A stretch of DNA of 57,372 nt from Candidatus Thioglobus sp. (GTDB taxonomy: Bacteria > Pseudomonadota > Gammaproteobacteria > PS1 > Pseudothioglobaceae), in NCBI GenBank assembly GCA_028345955.1, contig JAOMEO010000007.1, positions 1 through 57,372 on the forward strand. Direction: 5' to 3'. The notes under the pieces were generated by a model. It worked only from the letters and a program-made list of their open reading frames with translations, made no database searches and had not been told where the DNA came from. Made by a program: the position numbers and the translations under genes. Shown here in pieces: positions 40,755 through 49,905 of this stretch (positions are counted from its first letter, which is position 1; every line of letters begins with the position of its first letter).

Positions 40755-42749
40755 ATGCCAATAATGGCTAGAAAATTTCAGCTAAAGTCAGCATTTTCAC
40801 CCAAGGGTGATCAACCAAAAGCGATCAAAAAGTTACTGGATGGAATCAATTCAGGTGCCAAATATCAAACACTAATAGGTGTCACTGGTTCAGGTAAAAC
40901 TTTTACCCTTGCCAATGTCATAGAGAAGAGTCAAAAACCAAGCCTAATCATGGCTCCCAATAAAACATTGGCGGCTCAACTCTATAGCGAGATGAAAGAA
41001 TTCTTTCCTAAAAACGCGGTCGAATATTTTGTTTCTTATTATGACTATTACCAGCCAGAAGCTTATGTTCCTGCTTCAGATACCTATATCGAGAAGGACG
41101 CTTCAATTAATGAACAGATTGAGCAGATGAGACTTTCTGCTACAAAGGCACTTTTAGAGCGTAAGGATGTCATTATCATTGCCAGTGTTTCTGCTATCTA
41201 CGGTTTGGGTGACCCTGATAGTTACATGAAAATGTTGTTGCACTTGACTGTTGGTGAGGTCACAAAGCAAAGGGAAATTCTATCGACGCTCTCTAAAATG
41301 CAATACACTCGTAACGACGTTACCCTAATGCGTGGTCACTTTAGGGTTAAGGGAGAGGTTATCGATATCTTTCCAGCAGATTCCGAGGAGAGGGCGATAC
41401 GGGTGGAGATGTTTGATGACGAAGTTGAAAACCTGTCTTGGTTTGATCCTCTCACAGGTGAAAAGTTGAAGTCCCTTCATAGGGTTACAGTTTACCCAAA
41501 GACACATTACGTCACACCTAAGTCAACGATTCTAAATATCCTTGATGATATCAAAGTAGAGCTCGCTGAGCGTAAGAAGGAATTAATTTCTCAAAACAAG
41601 TTAGTGGAGGATCAGCGCCTTTCCCAAAGAGTAGTGCTAGATATGGAAATGATGAGAGAGTTAGGTTACTGCTCTGGTATTGAGAACTATTCGCGTTATT
41701 TATCTGGTCGCAAGCCAGGCGAGCCACCACCAACACTACTTGATTATTTACCAGAAGATGCACTTGTTATTTTGGATGAGTCTCACGTCTCTGTGAGCCA
41801 AATTGGGGGTATGTATAATGGCGACAGGTCCCGTAAAACGACGCTTGTTGATTTTGGTTTTCGACTGCCTTCAGCACTAGACAACAGACCCTTAAAGTTC
41901 GATGAATTTTCTGAAAGAGTGGGTCAATGCATTATGGTCTCCGCGACACCTGCTAACTATGAAATGGAAGTTTCCACTGTGATTGCCGAACAGGTTGTCA
42001 GACCAACCGGTCTGTTGGATCCAAGTATAGAAATCCGTCCGGTAGAAACCCAGGTCGATGACCTATTATCAGAGATCCGTAAAAGAGTTGCCATTAAAGA
42101 AAGAGTACTTGTAACAACTCTCACTAAGCGCATGTCTGAGCAGTTAAGTGACTACTTACACGAACACAACGTCAAGGTTAGATATCTTCATTCTGATGTT
42201 GACACTGTTGAGAGGGTTGAGATTATTCGTGATTTACGTCTCGGTATATTTGATGTATTGGTAGGCATTAATTTACTTCGAGAGGGTTTGGACATACCGG
42301 AAGTTTCTTTGGTTGCAATATTAGATGCCGATAAGGAAGGGTTTTTGCGCTCAGAGCGATCACTCATTCAGACTATGGGCCGTGCCGCAAGACATATCAA
42401 TGGTAGCGTTATTTTGTATGCAGATCGAGTTACCAACTCGATGCAAAGAGCAATAGACGAAACAACCAGAAGAAGAAATAAGCAGAAGGCTTTTAATAAA
42501 AAATACAGCATAATACCCAAAGGTGTTGTAAAGCCAATCGTTGATATTCTGGATACTGATCTGTCGGCCTCTGAGATAGCTGAAATGGGACCAGAGATTA
42601 TACAGGTTCGTTTGTCACCTGTTCAACTCGCCAAGGAATTAAAGCGCCTAGAAAAGGAGATGTATGGGTTTGCTGAGGACTTGAAATTTGAACAGGCTGC
42701 AGATGTTCGAAACCAAATTAAATACTTAAAAGATGGACAATTTAAATAA
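40755..42749 (+). CDS. uvrB: Excinuclease ABC subunit B
   Basis: Nucleotide excision repair: loads on damage with UvrA and recruits UvrC. Walker A GVTGSGKT at ~42-49, the beta-hairpin [21 protein letters not shown] at ~95-115, helicase box DESH (~343-346), VSATPANYE and the motif VI region ([13 protein letters not shown]) are all there. The C-terminal UVR domain ([24 protein letters not shown]) is complete. Length 664 aa fits. A second in-frame ATG at 40764 may be the true start; neither has a strong ribosome site. Confidence 0.96.
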   Translation: MPIMARKFQLKSAFSPKGDQPKAIKKLLDGINSGAKYQTLIGVTGSGKTFTLANVIEKSQKPSLIMAPNKTLAAQLYSEMKEFFPKNAVEYFVSYYDYYQPEAYVPASDTYIEKDASINEQIEQMRLSATKALLERKDVIIIASVSAIYGLGDPDSYMKMLLHLTVGEVTKQREILSTLSKMQYTRNDVTLMRGHFRVKGEVIDIFPADSEERAIRVEMFDDEVENLSWFDPLTGEKLKSLHRVTVYPKTHYVTPKSTILNILDDIKVELAERKKELISQNKLVEDQRLSQRVVLDMEMMRELGYCSGIENYSRYLSGRKPGEPPPTLLDYLPEDALVILDESHVSVSQIGGMYNGDRSRKTTLVDFGFRLPSALDNRPLKFDEFSERVGQCIMVSATPANYEMEVSTVIAEQVVRPTGLLDPSIEIRPVETQVDDLLSEIRKRVAIKERVLVTTLTKRMSEQLSDYLHEHNVKVRYLHSDVDTVERVEIIRDLRLGIFDVLVGINLLREGLDIPEVSLVAILDADKEGFLRSERSLIQTMGRAARHINGSVILYADRVTNSMQRAIDETTRRRNKQKAFNKKYSIIPKGVVKPIVDILDTDLSASEIAEMGPEIIQVRLSPVQLAKELKRLEKEMYGFAEDLKFEQAADVRNQIKYLKDGQFK

Positions 42750-42783
42750 CACTACCCTAAACATTACTTAGACAAAATGAGAA

Positions 42784-43884
42784 CTACAATTTTGCTGCAG
42801 GTACAGCGGAAACTGATGGTGTGACATCGGCGTTTTGTGCTCGGTGACGTAAAGCATGATCCATTAAAGTGATTGCCAGCATAGCTTCAGCTATTGGGGT
42901 GGCTCTGATGCCGACACAGGGGTCATGGCGACCTGTCGTACTAATCTCTGTAGCTTTACCTTTTTTGTCAATACTCTGAGCACTTATACGGATGCTCGAG
43001 GTGGGTTTGAGTGCAATTGAAATCAGTAGGTCTTGTCCAGAACTTATACCTCCAAGGATGCCACCAGAATTATTCGAAGTGAAACCTTCAGGTGTTATCG
43101 GGTCTCTATGTATAGAACCTTTCTGATTGACGACATCAAAACCGGCACCAATTTCGACACCCTTGACTGCATTAATGCTCATCATTGCATGAGCTATTTC
43201 AGCGTCAAGACGGTCAAAGATAGGCTCTCCAAGCCCGGTAATCATATTACTAGCGACAACATTGACCCTCGCGCCAATGGAGTCACCAGCCTTTCTGAGT
43301 TTGTCTACGTAGTCTTCTAGCTCACTAACCTTGGCAGCGTCAGGACAAAAGAATGGGTTATTGTGTACCTCTTTCCAATCAAAATTCTCAAACACAATCG
43401 GACCGAGTTGAGCTAGATATCCATGAATCTCAATACTATGCTTTTCTTTTAGGTATTTTTTTGCAATGCCTCCAGCTGCAACTCTTATTGCGGTCTCTCT
43501 GGCGGATGAACGACCACCACCACGATAATCTCTGAGACCATATTTTTGTTGATAGGTGTAGTCTGCATGACCTGGACGAAAAGAGTTAGCGATATTGGTA
43601 TAGTCTCTTGGGCGCTGGTCAGCGTTTTGAATGATAAGGGCGATTGGCGTGCCTGTCGTTATTCCTTCAAAAGTGCCAGATAGAATCTTAACTTCGTCCG
43701 TTTCCCGTCTCTGAGTGGTGTGCCTTGAACTGCCAGGCTTCCTTAAGTCAAGGTCATCCTGTAGGTCTTTCTCTGTCAATGACATTCCAGGCGGGCAACC
43801 ATCAACGATCCCAATCAGGGCATCGCCATGACTTTCACCAGCGGTTGTCAGAGTAAATAATTTTCCAAAAGTATTGCCAGACAT
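42784..43884 (-). CDS. aroC: Chorismate synthase
   Basis: Last shikimate step: converts EPSP to chorismate with reduced FMN. The signatures are [18 protein letters not shown] at the start, [22 protein letters not shown] and [20 protein letters not shown] near the end. Length 366 aa is standard. Its 3' end is 34 bp from the uvrB stop (convergent). aroE lies 10 kb away in the same window. Confidence 0.97.
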   Translation of the reverse strand: MSGNTFGKLFTLTTAGESHGDALIGIVDGCPPGMSLTEKDLQDDLDLRKPGSSRHTTQRRETDEVKILSGTFEGITTGTPIALIIQNADQRPRDYTNIANSFRPGHADYTYQQKYGLRDYRGGGRSSARETAIRVAAGGIAKKYLKEKHSIEIHGYLAQLGPIVFENFDWKEVHNNPFFCPDAAKVSELEDYVDKLRKAGDSIGARVNVVASNMITGLGEPIFDRLDAEIAHAMMSINAVKGVEIGAGFDVVNQKGSIHRDPITPEGFTSNNSGGILGGISSGQDLLISIALKPTSSIRISAQSIDKKGKATEISTTGRHDPCVGIRATPIAEAMLAITLMDHALRHRAQNADVTPSVSAVPAAKL

Positions 43885-43994
43885 AGACTATAGTTGCGCT
43901 TAAGTTAGATGGCCAATATTATACCTGTGACAATTTTTTTATCACAAAAGAATAGATTATTCGCCGTAGAGTAGATAAAACTGGTTCAAAAGTT

Positions 43995-44071
43995 TGGCGC
44001 CCTGGGCGAGATTTGAACTCACGACCCCTCGCTTAGGAGGCGAGTGCTCTATCCAGCTGAGCTACCAAGGC
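43995..44071 (-). tRNA. tRNA-Arg (anticodon CCT)
   Basis: On the minus strand: acceptor GCCTTGG with CCAGGGC (one G-T pair), D arm GCTC/GAGC, anticodon stem CTCGC/GCGAG with loop CTCCTAA (CCT, complement at 44035-44037), T arm GTGAG/CTCGC with loop TTCAAAT, and encoded CCA. Confidence 0.95.
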
Positions 44072-44105
44072 AGGATTTCTATTATTGCCAGTTATGACTA
44101 TTATT

Positions 44106-44726
44106 TCAAGGAATTATTTGCTTAACAATGTAATTTGCATCCAAATAGTCAATATTAATTCCTTTTAGAGTACCATTAATTTTCAAAGCTAAAGAGGGCA
44201 TTGAATTGATATCCATTGATCTGGCAAGTTTAATTTCATCAAGCAGAATTTCATTAACCTGTGATGATTTCAAATCTATTTTAAATTTATCAGTATCAAG
44301 CCCAAGGTTTTCAGCAATGTTAATCAATACATCATTGTTTGAAGGATTTTGAGCCTCTAGATAGTAAGACTTTTGAATACCAAAAATCATTAAGTTTTCA
44401 AAATCAGGGTTCTGCTGTTTGGCACATATCACGGCTCTGCAGGCAGGATATGTTGAGCGTTTTGGTTCGCAGGATGTCCAAAAATCATAATTAAATCTTG
44501 TGTCTGGAATCATCTTCTGAATTCTTTTCCAGTTTCCCTTGATATATTCACGAGTTTCAATAGGCATGGGTTGATTGCTGTCAGGAGCCAATCCACCGAG
44601 AAGATAGTCCACCTTCACTTTTCCCAATACTGCCCTTGTAACAGTATCCCAGGTTGGTTTAAATGCCCAACACCATGAACACATTGGGTCATGGATATAG
44701 TAAAGGGTATTGTTTACTAAATTCAA
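44106..44726 (-). CDS. DsbA-family thioredoxin-fold protein
   Basis: CSWC (C16, C19) follows YYIHDPMCSWCWAF, the pattern of the cytoplasmic DsbA/FrnE-like group. The cis-proline loop SMPSL is near residue 174. There is no signal peptide. Possible roles are disulfide isomerase or glutathione-linked oxidoreductase. 206 aa is normal. Downstream lies the tRNA-Arg gene. Confidence 0.88.
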   Translation of the reverse strand: MNLVNNTLYYIHDPMCSWCWAFKPTWDTVTRAVLGKVKVDYLLGGLAPDSNQPMPIETREYIKGNWKRIQKMIPDTRFNYDFWTSCEPKRSTYPACRAVICAKQQNPDFENLMIFGIQKSYYLEAQNPSNNDVLINIAENLGLDTDKFKIDLKSSQVNEILLDEIKLARSMDINSMPSLALKINGTLKGINIDYLDANYIVKQIIP

Positions 44727-44784
44727 AGAAGAAATACAATAAAGGTATATAATTTACATTATAGGGGCTAAATGATAGTGGGGT

Positions 44785-45312
44785 ATGGGTATGAAAATAT
44801 TTATAAAAAGTTTGGTATTGATATCGTTACTTCTAGGGACACAAATGGTGGTCGCTGGAAGCTACATTGACTATGCCACTGTGACCTCTGTTGAGAAAGC
44901 TTACAAACAATACAGAACTGAAGAGCCTTATCAGGAATGTTACATACAAGAGACCTTACAGAACGCAGGTGACGGTAGTGCAACCAATGAAATTATTGGT
45001 GCAATACTCGGTGGCGCGATTGGTAACAAAATTGCTGAGGATAGTAGTGATACTGGCAAAGATGTAATGACTTTGGCTGGTATTGTTTTAGGTGCTTCTA
45101 TGGTAAGTGATGCAGAGAAAGCAAACTCATCTGTCCAAGTTGTGGTCAGTAAAGAGGTTTGCGAAACAAAGGTTAAAACGAGCTTTGTTAAGAAACTGAG
45201 TCACTATTTAGTGCATATCGATTATGAAGGTCGTGATTTAGTATTTGCAAGCAAAAAGAGACCTTCAGAAGATGTCATTAAAGTTAAGGTGACTGTTAGC
45301 TCGCTTGACTAA
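44785..45312 (+). CDS. Glycine-zipper envelope protein, 175 aa
   Basis: Signal peptide (MKIFIKSLVLISLLLGTQMVVAGS), then a glycine-zipper 2TM-like stretch (NEIIGAILGGAIGNKIAEDSS with GKDVMTLAGIVLGASM, residues ~70-110), as in the 17-kDa surface antigen/SlyB class. The C-terminal part carries a beta domain with CETKVKTSFVKKLSHYLVHIDYEGR. Likely outer-membrane or periplasmic, stabilising the envelope. The true start may be ATG 44791. Confidence 0.8.
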   Translation: MGMKIFIKSLVLISLLLGTQMVVAGSYIDYATVTSVEKAYKQYRTEEPYQECYIQETLQNAGDGSATNEIIGAILGGAIGNKIAEDSSDTGKDVMTLAGIVLGASMVSDAEKANSSVQVVVSKEVCETKVKTSFVKKLSHYLVHIDYEGRDLVFASKKRPSEDVIKVKVTVSSLD

Positions 45313-45414
45313 TAACTGAGTTTCTAGCTACAGCTTATACCTTTAGAGTGTATTTCATGAGTTAATCCTCAGGCAGCTTCTTGTGTTGTTGACTTCTACC
45401 GTCTGCGAAATCAA

Positions 45415-45432
45415 AGTATAATTTTTTATACT
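45415..45432 (+). promoter_or_regulatory. Palindrome upstream of pyrF
   Basis: AGTATAA-tttt-TTATACT is a perfect inverted repeat about 55 bp before the pyrF start. It contains TATAAT-like sequence and could be a promoter with an operator, or simply AT-rich chance. Confidence 0.3.
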
Positions 45433-45485
45433 AGATTTACATGACTAATAGAGTTTATAAGGTATAGAGTTTTAATGAGACTTTT

Positions 45486-46190
45486 ATGAAAAATATTAAT
45501 GTAGAAGATAGGTTAATTTTTGCTCTAGATGTACCAGAGATTAATCAAGCTAAAGACATCGTCACTGAACTCGATGACAGTGTAAATTTTTATAAAATCG
45601 GCATGGAAATGTTGATGACAGGTAGTTACTTCGAACTATTAAATTGGCTAATAGAAAGAGACAAAAAAGTTTTTGTTGACTTAAAGTTTTTTGATGTTCC
45701 TGAAACAGTCGGTCGAGCGATAGCAAGACTGAGTTACTATGGTGCTACATTTGCAACCGTTCATGGCAACCAGGCATTAATGGAAAAGGCCGCTGAAAAT
45801 AAGAATGATTTAAAAATATTAGCGGTAACTGCGCTTACAAGTCTAGATCGAGGCGACCTAGATGACCTAGGGTTTGATTGTGATGTTCAGGAATTAGTAA
45901 TTTCACGTGCCAAACGTGCTTTTGAAGCTGGCTGTGATGGTGTTGTTTCATCAGGCTTAGAAGTGCCCTACATTCGAAAATATGTAGACAACAAGTTAAT
46001 TGCTGTGACTCCTGGTATTCGACCGGTTGCTAATGATGACGACCAAAAGCGTGTGGTTGATGTTGCTACAGCATTTAAGAATGGTTCCGACTATATTGTT
46101 GTTGGACGACCAATCAAAGATGCTGAAAACCCTTATCAAGCCGCTAGTGATATCCAAAAAATTATCCGTTCGGTTTTCGAGGCAGTATAA
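45486..46190 (+). CDS. pyrF: Orotidine 5'-phosphate decarboxylase
   Basis: Final step of UMP synthesis. The catalytic DxKxxD is DLKFFD (about residues 63-68, starting FVDLKFFDVPETV), with the phosphate-binding VTPGIRP and IVVGRPI near the end. RLIFALDVPE at the start is typical. Length 234 aa. Monocistronic with tRNA-Val only 13 bp after the stop. Confidence 0.95.
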   Translation: MKNINVEDRLIFALDVPEINQAKDIVTELDDSVNFYKIGMEMLMTGSYFELLNWLIERDKKVFVDLKFFDVPETVGRAIARLSYYGATFATVHGNQALMEKAAENKNDLKILAVTALTSLDRGDLDDLGFDCDVQELVISRAKRAFEAGCDGVVSSGLEVPYIRKYVDNKLIAVTPGIRPVANDDDQKRVVDVATAFKNGSDYIVVGRPIKDAENPYQAASDIQKIIRSVFEAV

Positions 46191-46203
46191 TAAGCCCCTT
46201 CGT

Positions 46204-46280
46204 AGTCGCGTAACTCAGCTGGTTAGAGTGTCACCTCGACAAGGTGGAAGTCGTCAGTTCAAATCTGACCGCGACTACCA
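46204..46280 (+). tRNA. tRNA-Val (anticodon GAC)
   Basis: Acceptor AGTCGCG with CGCGACT, then discriminator A and encoded CCA. D arm ACTC/GAGT. Anticodon stem TCACC/GGTGG with loop TCGACAA, anticodon GAC at 46238-46240. T arm GTCAG/CTGAC, loop TTCAAAT. An eight-T tract follows, which may end transcription. Confidence 0.93.
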
Positions 46281-46288
46281 TTTTTTTT

Positions 46289-47611
46289 CTAAAATAAATC
46301 GTCTAACATTCTTGAGGCGTTTGTTTTCGATTCAGAGAATAGATCTAAGGCTTCGATATAGCCTCTAATTATTTTATTATTAAGCTCTGAATTACCGCTA
46401 ATATTCGCGATATCAAATGTCATTTCCTTAATGTCGATATGTTCATCATTATCATAGTCATAGTTCAGTAGAATAAACTCTGCTAGAGCAGGTGCAATAA
46501 TCATAGTGGCAGCATTAGCACCCATACGTTCATTTAATTGGAGTTCACCCCTTAAAGTTAGCCATTTAACAACAAATTTTGCAAATCTTGTTAACTCAGC
46601 ACGTGATAATTTATTATTATTTGATACATCGGCGAAATCTACAAATTCCCTCAAGCAATCAATGGGTTTGTTGTTTTGGCATTCATTTTTTGCAGAGTAG
46701 ATTAACTTATCAAATTTAATTGCATCACTTTCCAATAAAATAAAATCAATCTGATTATTTAAATTATTACATTGAAAGAGTTCGAAATTTGTATAGCGTG
46801 GATTTGACTCGAGCTCTGGGAACATTAATGTTTCAAAATAAAGTTCATCAATTTCTGATTGATCATCGGAAATTTGAATAATATTATTTGGGAAAAAGTG
46901 GAGAGTCCAATCAGGAAAATCAACATAATAATTACTGTAGCCGTAACTATCGATAATAGAATACTCACCAAAAGGTCTTGACATAACTTGATCATGTAAA
47001 ACTATGATTTCAATTGTATCGGAACCAGAACAAGTTTCAGTTTCACTTCCACCGTCGTAAGATCCATACCACTTTCCTATTCGATTAGCAGGTATTGCTT
47101 TTAAATTTTCAATCTTATCTATGGCTTGATATATCTCCGTTTTAGCAGCTTCTTCAGCTTTTTTCTTTGCTTCAGCTTCAGCTTCTTCCTTAATAAGTAT
47201 TTCTAATGCCTCTAACTCTCCTTCCCAGTCTTTTCCAGCACTTGTAAGCAAAGTAAAGGCTTGGTTATAGTCCTTAGAAACGCCGTAGCCATTTTGATAC
47301 ATTAATCCTAGCTGACCAAGAGCCCAAGTATTTCCTTGCTCGGCTGATTTGCTAATCCAGCTAAAGGCCATCGAATAATCTTGCGTAACTCCCTGACCGC
47401 TAAGATATGCCCATCCCAGAATATTTTGTGAGACCACATCACCCGCATTAGCAGGTGTTGTGCATTCTATTAGAATATTTTCATAAACATCATTGTCATA
47501 TGCATTTATACAACTATCACTATCAGCATAGCTCGAAACTATAAAGCTAAAAGATAGAAATAAGATTAAGAGTAGTTTTTTCAAAAATAAATCCTGTATT
47601 AATTTGAACAA
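46289..47611 (-). CDS. Secreted Sel1-repeat and EF-hand protein, 440 aa
   Basis: Signal peptide (residues ~9-29), two Sel1 repeats (~55-125, GWAYLSGQGVTQDYSMAFSW and GLMYQNGYGVSKDYNQAF), an Ala/Glu/Lys coiled-coil (~140-162), a beta-rich centre with GKWYGSYDGG, and two EF-hand loops (DVSNNNKLSRAE and DYDNDEHIDIKE). The combination suggests a calcium-bound periplasmic scaffold. Related in repeat type to the gene at 51285. Function unknown. No close partner. Confidence 0.8.
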   Translation of the reverse strand: MFKLIQDLFLKKLLLILFLSFSFIVSSYADSDSCINAYDNDVYENILIECTTPANAGDVVSQNILGWAYLSGQGVTQDYSMAFSWISKSAEQGNTWALGQLGLMYQNGYGVSKDYNQAFTLLTSAGKDWEGELEALEILIKEEAEAEAKKKAEEAAKTEIYQAIDKIENLKAIPANRIGKWYGSYDGGSETETCSGSDTIEIIVLHDQVMSRPFGEYSIIDSYGYSNYYVDFPDWTLHFFPNNIIQISDDQSEIDELYFETLMFPELESNPRYTNFELFQCNNLNNQIDFILLESDAIKFDKLIYSAKNECQNNKPIDCLREFVDFADVSNNNKLSRAELTRFAKFVVKWLTLRGELQLNERMGANAATMIIAPALAEFILLNYDYDNDEHIDIKEMTFDIANISGNSELNNKIIRGYIEALDLFSESKTNASRMLDDLF

Positions 47612-47724
47612 AGTATATACCTATGATAAAAAAAACTCTACAAAAACGTGACAAGCAGTCGAAAATCATTTAATAATAGGACTTTTAGCCAAAAAGTATT
47701 TAATACTCAATAAGGAGAGTCGTT

Positions 47725-48087
47725 ATGTCAGAAACAAAGATATTCCATAAAAAAAACCTCGACCTTGATCCTGTGAACGGCATGAAAACCATCGGTTTGG
47801 TCAATGTGTCGTTTTCCGATAAACTGGGAGCTGGGATTGGAGTTTTTGAAGATTGCTCTATACCTTGGCATATAACTTATGACGAGGTCATCAGCATACT
47901 CGAGGGACAGTTCACATTACAAGTCGGTGACAAAATATTCGAAGCCGGTCCTGGAGACGTGCTATGGGTGCCACGTGATACAGATATTGTTTATATAGCC
48001 CAAGAGCGAGTAACATTTTTCTACTCTGTACTACCTGCCGGTAACGCGCCATCAACATCCAAACATATTGATTTTACTTCTGTGTAG
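47725..48087 (+). CDS. Cupin-domain (EutQ-like) protein, 120 aa
   Basis: A small cupin: YDEVISILEGQFTLQVGDKIFEAGPGDVLWVP contains the second conserved region of the fold, as in ethanolamine utilisation EutQ-like proteins. The metal ligands of motif 1 are reduced (WHITYDE keeps one His and one Glu). Possibly a small-molecule-binding protein or acetate kinase-like cupin. AAGGAG precedes ATG. No ethanolamine genes nearby. Confidence 0.75.
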   Translation: MSETKIFHKKNLDLDPVNGMKTIGLVNVSFSDKLGAGIGVFEDCSIPWHITYDEVISILEGQFTLQVGDKIFEAGPGDVLWVPRDTDIVYIAQERVTFFYSVLPAGNAPSTSKHIDFTSV

Positions 48088-48119
48088 GACACCCCTTCAA
48101 CATCTGTTGGGGTCATCTT

Positions 48120-48233
48120 CTGGAAGCCGCGTACAAGCACTAGCTTCGTCCGCTGCGCTCATTTCTTCAGCAATAGTCAGCTGTTTCACCCTCTGGAAGC
48201 CGCGAACAAGCACTAGCTTCGTCCGCTGCGCTC
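48120..48233 (-). repeat. Out-of-frame duplicated C-terminal cassette
   Basis: The 41 bp at 48120-48160 and 48193-48233 match at 40 positions. The offset of 73 bp is not a multiple of three. The inner copy encodes the end of the Ala-rich protein (DEASACSRLPE, then a terminal Cys and stop). The outer copy, just past the stop in another frame, would encode an almost equal end (DEASACTRLPE, again terminal Cys and stop). Confidence 0.8.
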
Positions 48234-48814
48234 GCTGCCTCAGCAGCACTAACAGCCGCTGCCTTAGCTGCAGTTTCAGCTGCAGTTTCAGCACCAAAAG
48301 CAGCCGCTGCACTAGCTGCGCTCGCTGCCTCAGCAGTACTAACAGCCATTGCCTTAGTTGCATTTATAGCATCACTGGGGGTACCAGTGGGATCTTTAAG
48401 ATATTTCTTGACTATGGCTGCCGGTATGCCCATTTCTGCCCAAGTTGTTACAGTAGTGGCATATTTAACAACTGCGGTAGAAAACATATCAGGGCGTTGA
48501 GTAGGTACTGGAGCAGGTGCTTCAGTAATTTCAACATCACCCGGACAACTTATATCTCCTTTATTAACTTCATCTGAGATATTTTCAGGTGTTGATGTTG
48601 ATTCCTCCGCTCCACAAAGATCATCATTTGCTGGAGCTGGAGCTGGAGCTGGAGCTGGAGCTGGAGCTGGAGCTGCACCACCACCAGCTTCTTGAGCAGG
48701 AGCTTCCTCTGCTGGAGCTTCCTCTGCTGGAGGTGGAGCAAGAGCATGAGTACTACCGTAAGAGATATAAGTTAAACCGAGAGATAGCAGTAAGAGTAGA
48801 AAGAGTCTTTTCAT
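48167..48814 (-). CDS. Ala/Pro-rich secreted protein, 215 aa
   Basis: Signal peptide (MKRLFLLLLLSLGLTYISYG), a Pro/Ala/Glu-rich linker with repeated EEAPAEEAP, then seven Ala-Pro pairs encoded by a hexamer repeat, a Cys-containing acidic segment (DDLCGAEE, ISCPGD), a short W-containing region (TTWAEMGIPAAIVKKYL) and a long Ala-rich helical C-terminus with two cysteines (ACSRLPE and the terminal C). Looks like an envelope or surface protein. ATG 48814 follows the promoter of element copy E. Long frames on the other strand are shadows of its repeats. Confidence 0.6.
   Translation of the reverse strand: MKRLFLLLLLSLGLTYISYGSTHALAPPPAEEAPAEEAPAQEAGGGAAPAPAPAPAPAPAPANDDLCGAEESTSTPENISDEVNKGDISCPGDVEITEAPAPVPTQRPDMFSTAVVKYATTVTTWAEMGIPAAIVKKYLKDPTGTPSDAINATKAMAVSTAEAASAASAAAAFGAETAAETAAKAAAVSAAEAASAADEASACSRLPEGETADYC
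48631..48672 (-). repeat. Hexanucleotide repeat, seven CTGGAG units
   Basis: Seven perfect CTGGAG units (plus strand), coding the Ala-Pro run of the secreted protein on the minus strand. Slippage would add or remove one Ala-Pro pair per unit and keep the frame, so linker length could vary between strains. Confidence 0.9.
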
Positions 48815-48820
48815 ACTATG

Positions 48821-48870
48821 ATTGTATATCAACTTGGACTAAAGTCCAAATTCCGTTTGATGTATGAGGG
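48821..48870 (-). promoter_or_regulatory. Dispersed 34-bp element, copy E, with promoter
   Basis: On the minus strand the element (CCTCATACATCAAACGG on) ends with TTGGAC (48849-48844); 17 bp on is TACAAT (48826-48821), just before the start of the Ala/Pro-rich gene. With only a ~6-nt leader, translation would begin almost at the 5' end. One base differs from the common start (CTCATAC for CTCACAC). Confidence 0.7.
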
Positions 48871-48885
48871 AAGATTGAACCTTAA

Positions 48886-49665
48886 TTAGTGCATGCCACG
48901 GTGCTTTTTAATGAGCTCATAGGCGTTAATGATTTCTTGGGTTTTTTCATTAGCTATTTTTTTCATCTCCTCTGGTAAGCCTTTACCAACTAATTTATCT
49001 GGATGATGTTGAGCTAACAATCGGCGATAGGCTCGTTTGAGCTCCTTATCAGTGAGACTTTTATCCGCACCCAATATCACGTAGGCTTCGTTAACAGTTA
49101 GTTTATTAGTATTGTTGCTAGTAGCAGAAAATTGCTGAATCAGATTCTCTAGCTCATGAATAGGAAAGTGTAGTTTTTGCGCAATATATTTAAGTGCATC
49201 ATGTTCTTTATCGTCCAACACCCCGTCAGCATAAGTGGCTTGGATTTGAATCTCTAAAAACATACGTATTAAGTGAGTACGCCTATGACTTTCAATACGG
49301 AACTGTTCAAGCACTTCGTCTAGGTTGAAATCTTTGTCTTTGCCTTGGTTAAACAGCTCTTTTGCGACTTTTTGCATGTCTTCTGGTAATTGCATATGTT
49401 GCATAACTTGCTGTGCTAAGAGAATTTCAGACTTTGATACCTTGCCATCGACTTTGGCAATATAGCCCATAACTGAAAATAAACTACTAAAAAATGCTGC
49501 TTGAACGCGCTGCTGATTGCCCGGACGATAATCTTTAGCAAATCCGCCAAAATTAGACTTACGTTTAGAAAAATTACTCGCGAATGCCACACCAAGCATA
49601 GCACCTAGCGGTCCACCAATCATATAACCTAGTGCCCCACCTAAAACTTTTGTCTTCCAACTCAT
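48886..49665 (-). CDS. djlA: Co-chaperone DjlA
   Basis: Membrane-anchored J-domain protein that stimulates DnaK. A Gly-rich membrane segment (residues ~8-30, GGALGYMIGGPLGAMLGVAF) is followed by a TerB-like helical region (~55-175) and a C-terminal J domain with HPD (HHPDKL, ~228). The order matches E. coli DjlA. The end of the J domain (EIINAYELIKKHRGMH) is complete. 259 aa is normal. Alone on the minus strand. Confidence 0.93.
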   Translation of the reverse strand: MSWKTKVLGGALGYMIGGPLGAMLGVAFASNFSKRKSNFGGFAKDYRPGNQQRVQAAFFSSLFSVMGYIAKVDGKVSKSEILLAQQVMQHMQLPEDMQKVAKELFNQGKDKDFNLDEVLEQFRIESHRRTHLIRMFLEIQIQATYADGVLDDKEHDALKYIAQKLHFPIHELENLIQQFSATSNNTNKLTVNEAYVILGADKSLTDKELKRAYRRLLAQHHPDKLVGKGLPEEMKKIANEKTQEIINAYELIKKHRGMH

Positions 49666-49850
49666 AATTATTACTCTATTTTTTGTTAAAAAACTAAGCT
49701 ATATTTTGTACCAAATTTCGATAATTGCAAGCAAAAAGACTGAAAATATTTATTATCGATACACATCCTGTAGCGCAGTCATTTGAGTTTTAAATCATTT
49801 GCCATACATTATAATCTTGATCTTTTCTTCACTCATAAAACATTTGAAAC

Positions 49851-49879
49851 TTGCATTTAGAGTGTAGACTTGCAATAAT
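49851..49879 (+). promoter_or_regulatory. Probable msrAB promoter
   Basis: TTGCAT (49851-49856) and AATAAT (49874-49879) with a 17-bp spacer, about 27 bp before the msrAB start. The 240-bp gap contains no other clear signal. Confidence 0.55.
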
Positions 49880-49905
49880 ATTTTTTTAATTGATAAACAA
49901 AGACA

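Noticed and set aside
48068..48577. 169-codon plus-strand frame opposite the Ala-rich gene
   Set aside because: Ser/Cys-rich composition is the mirror of GCT/GCA repeats; the minus-strand frame has the signal peptide and promoter.
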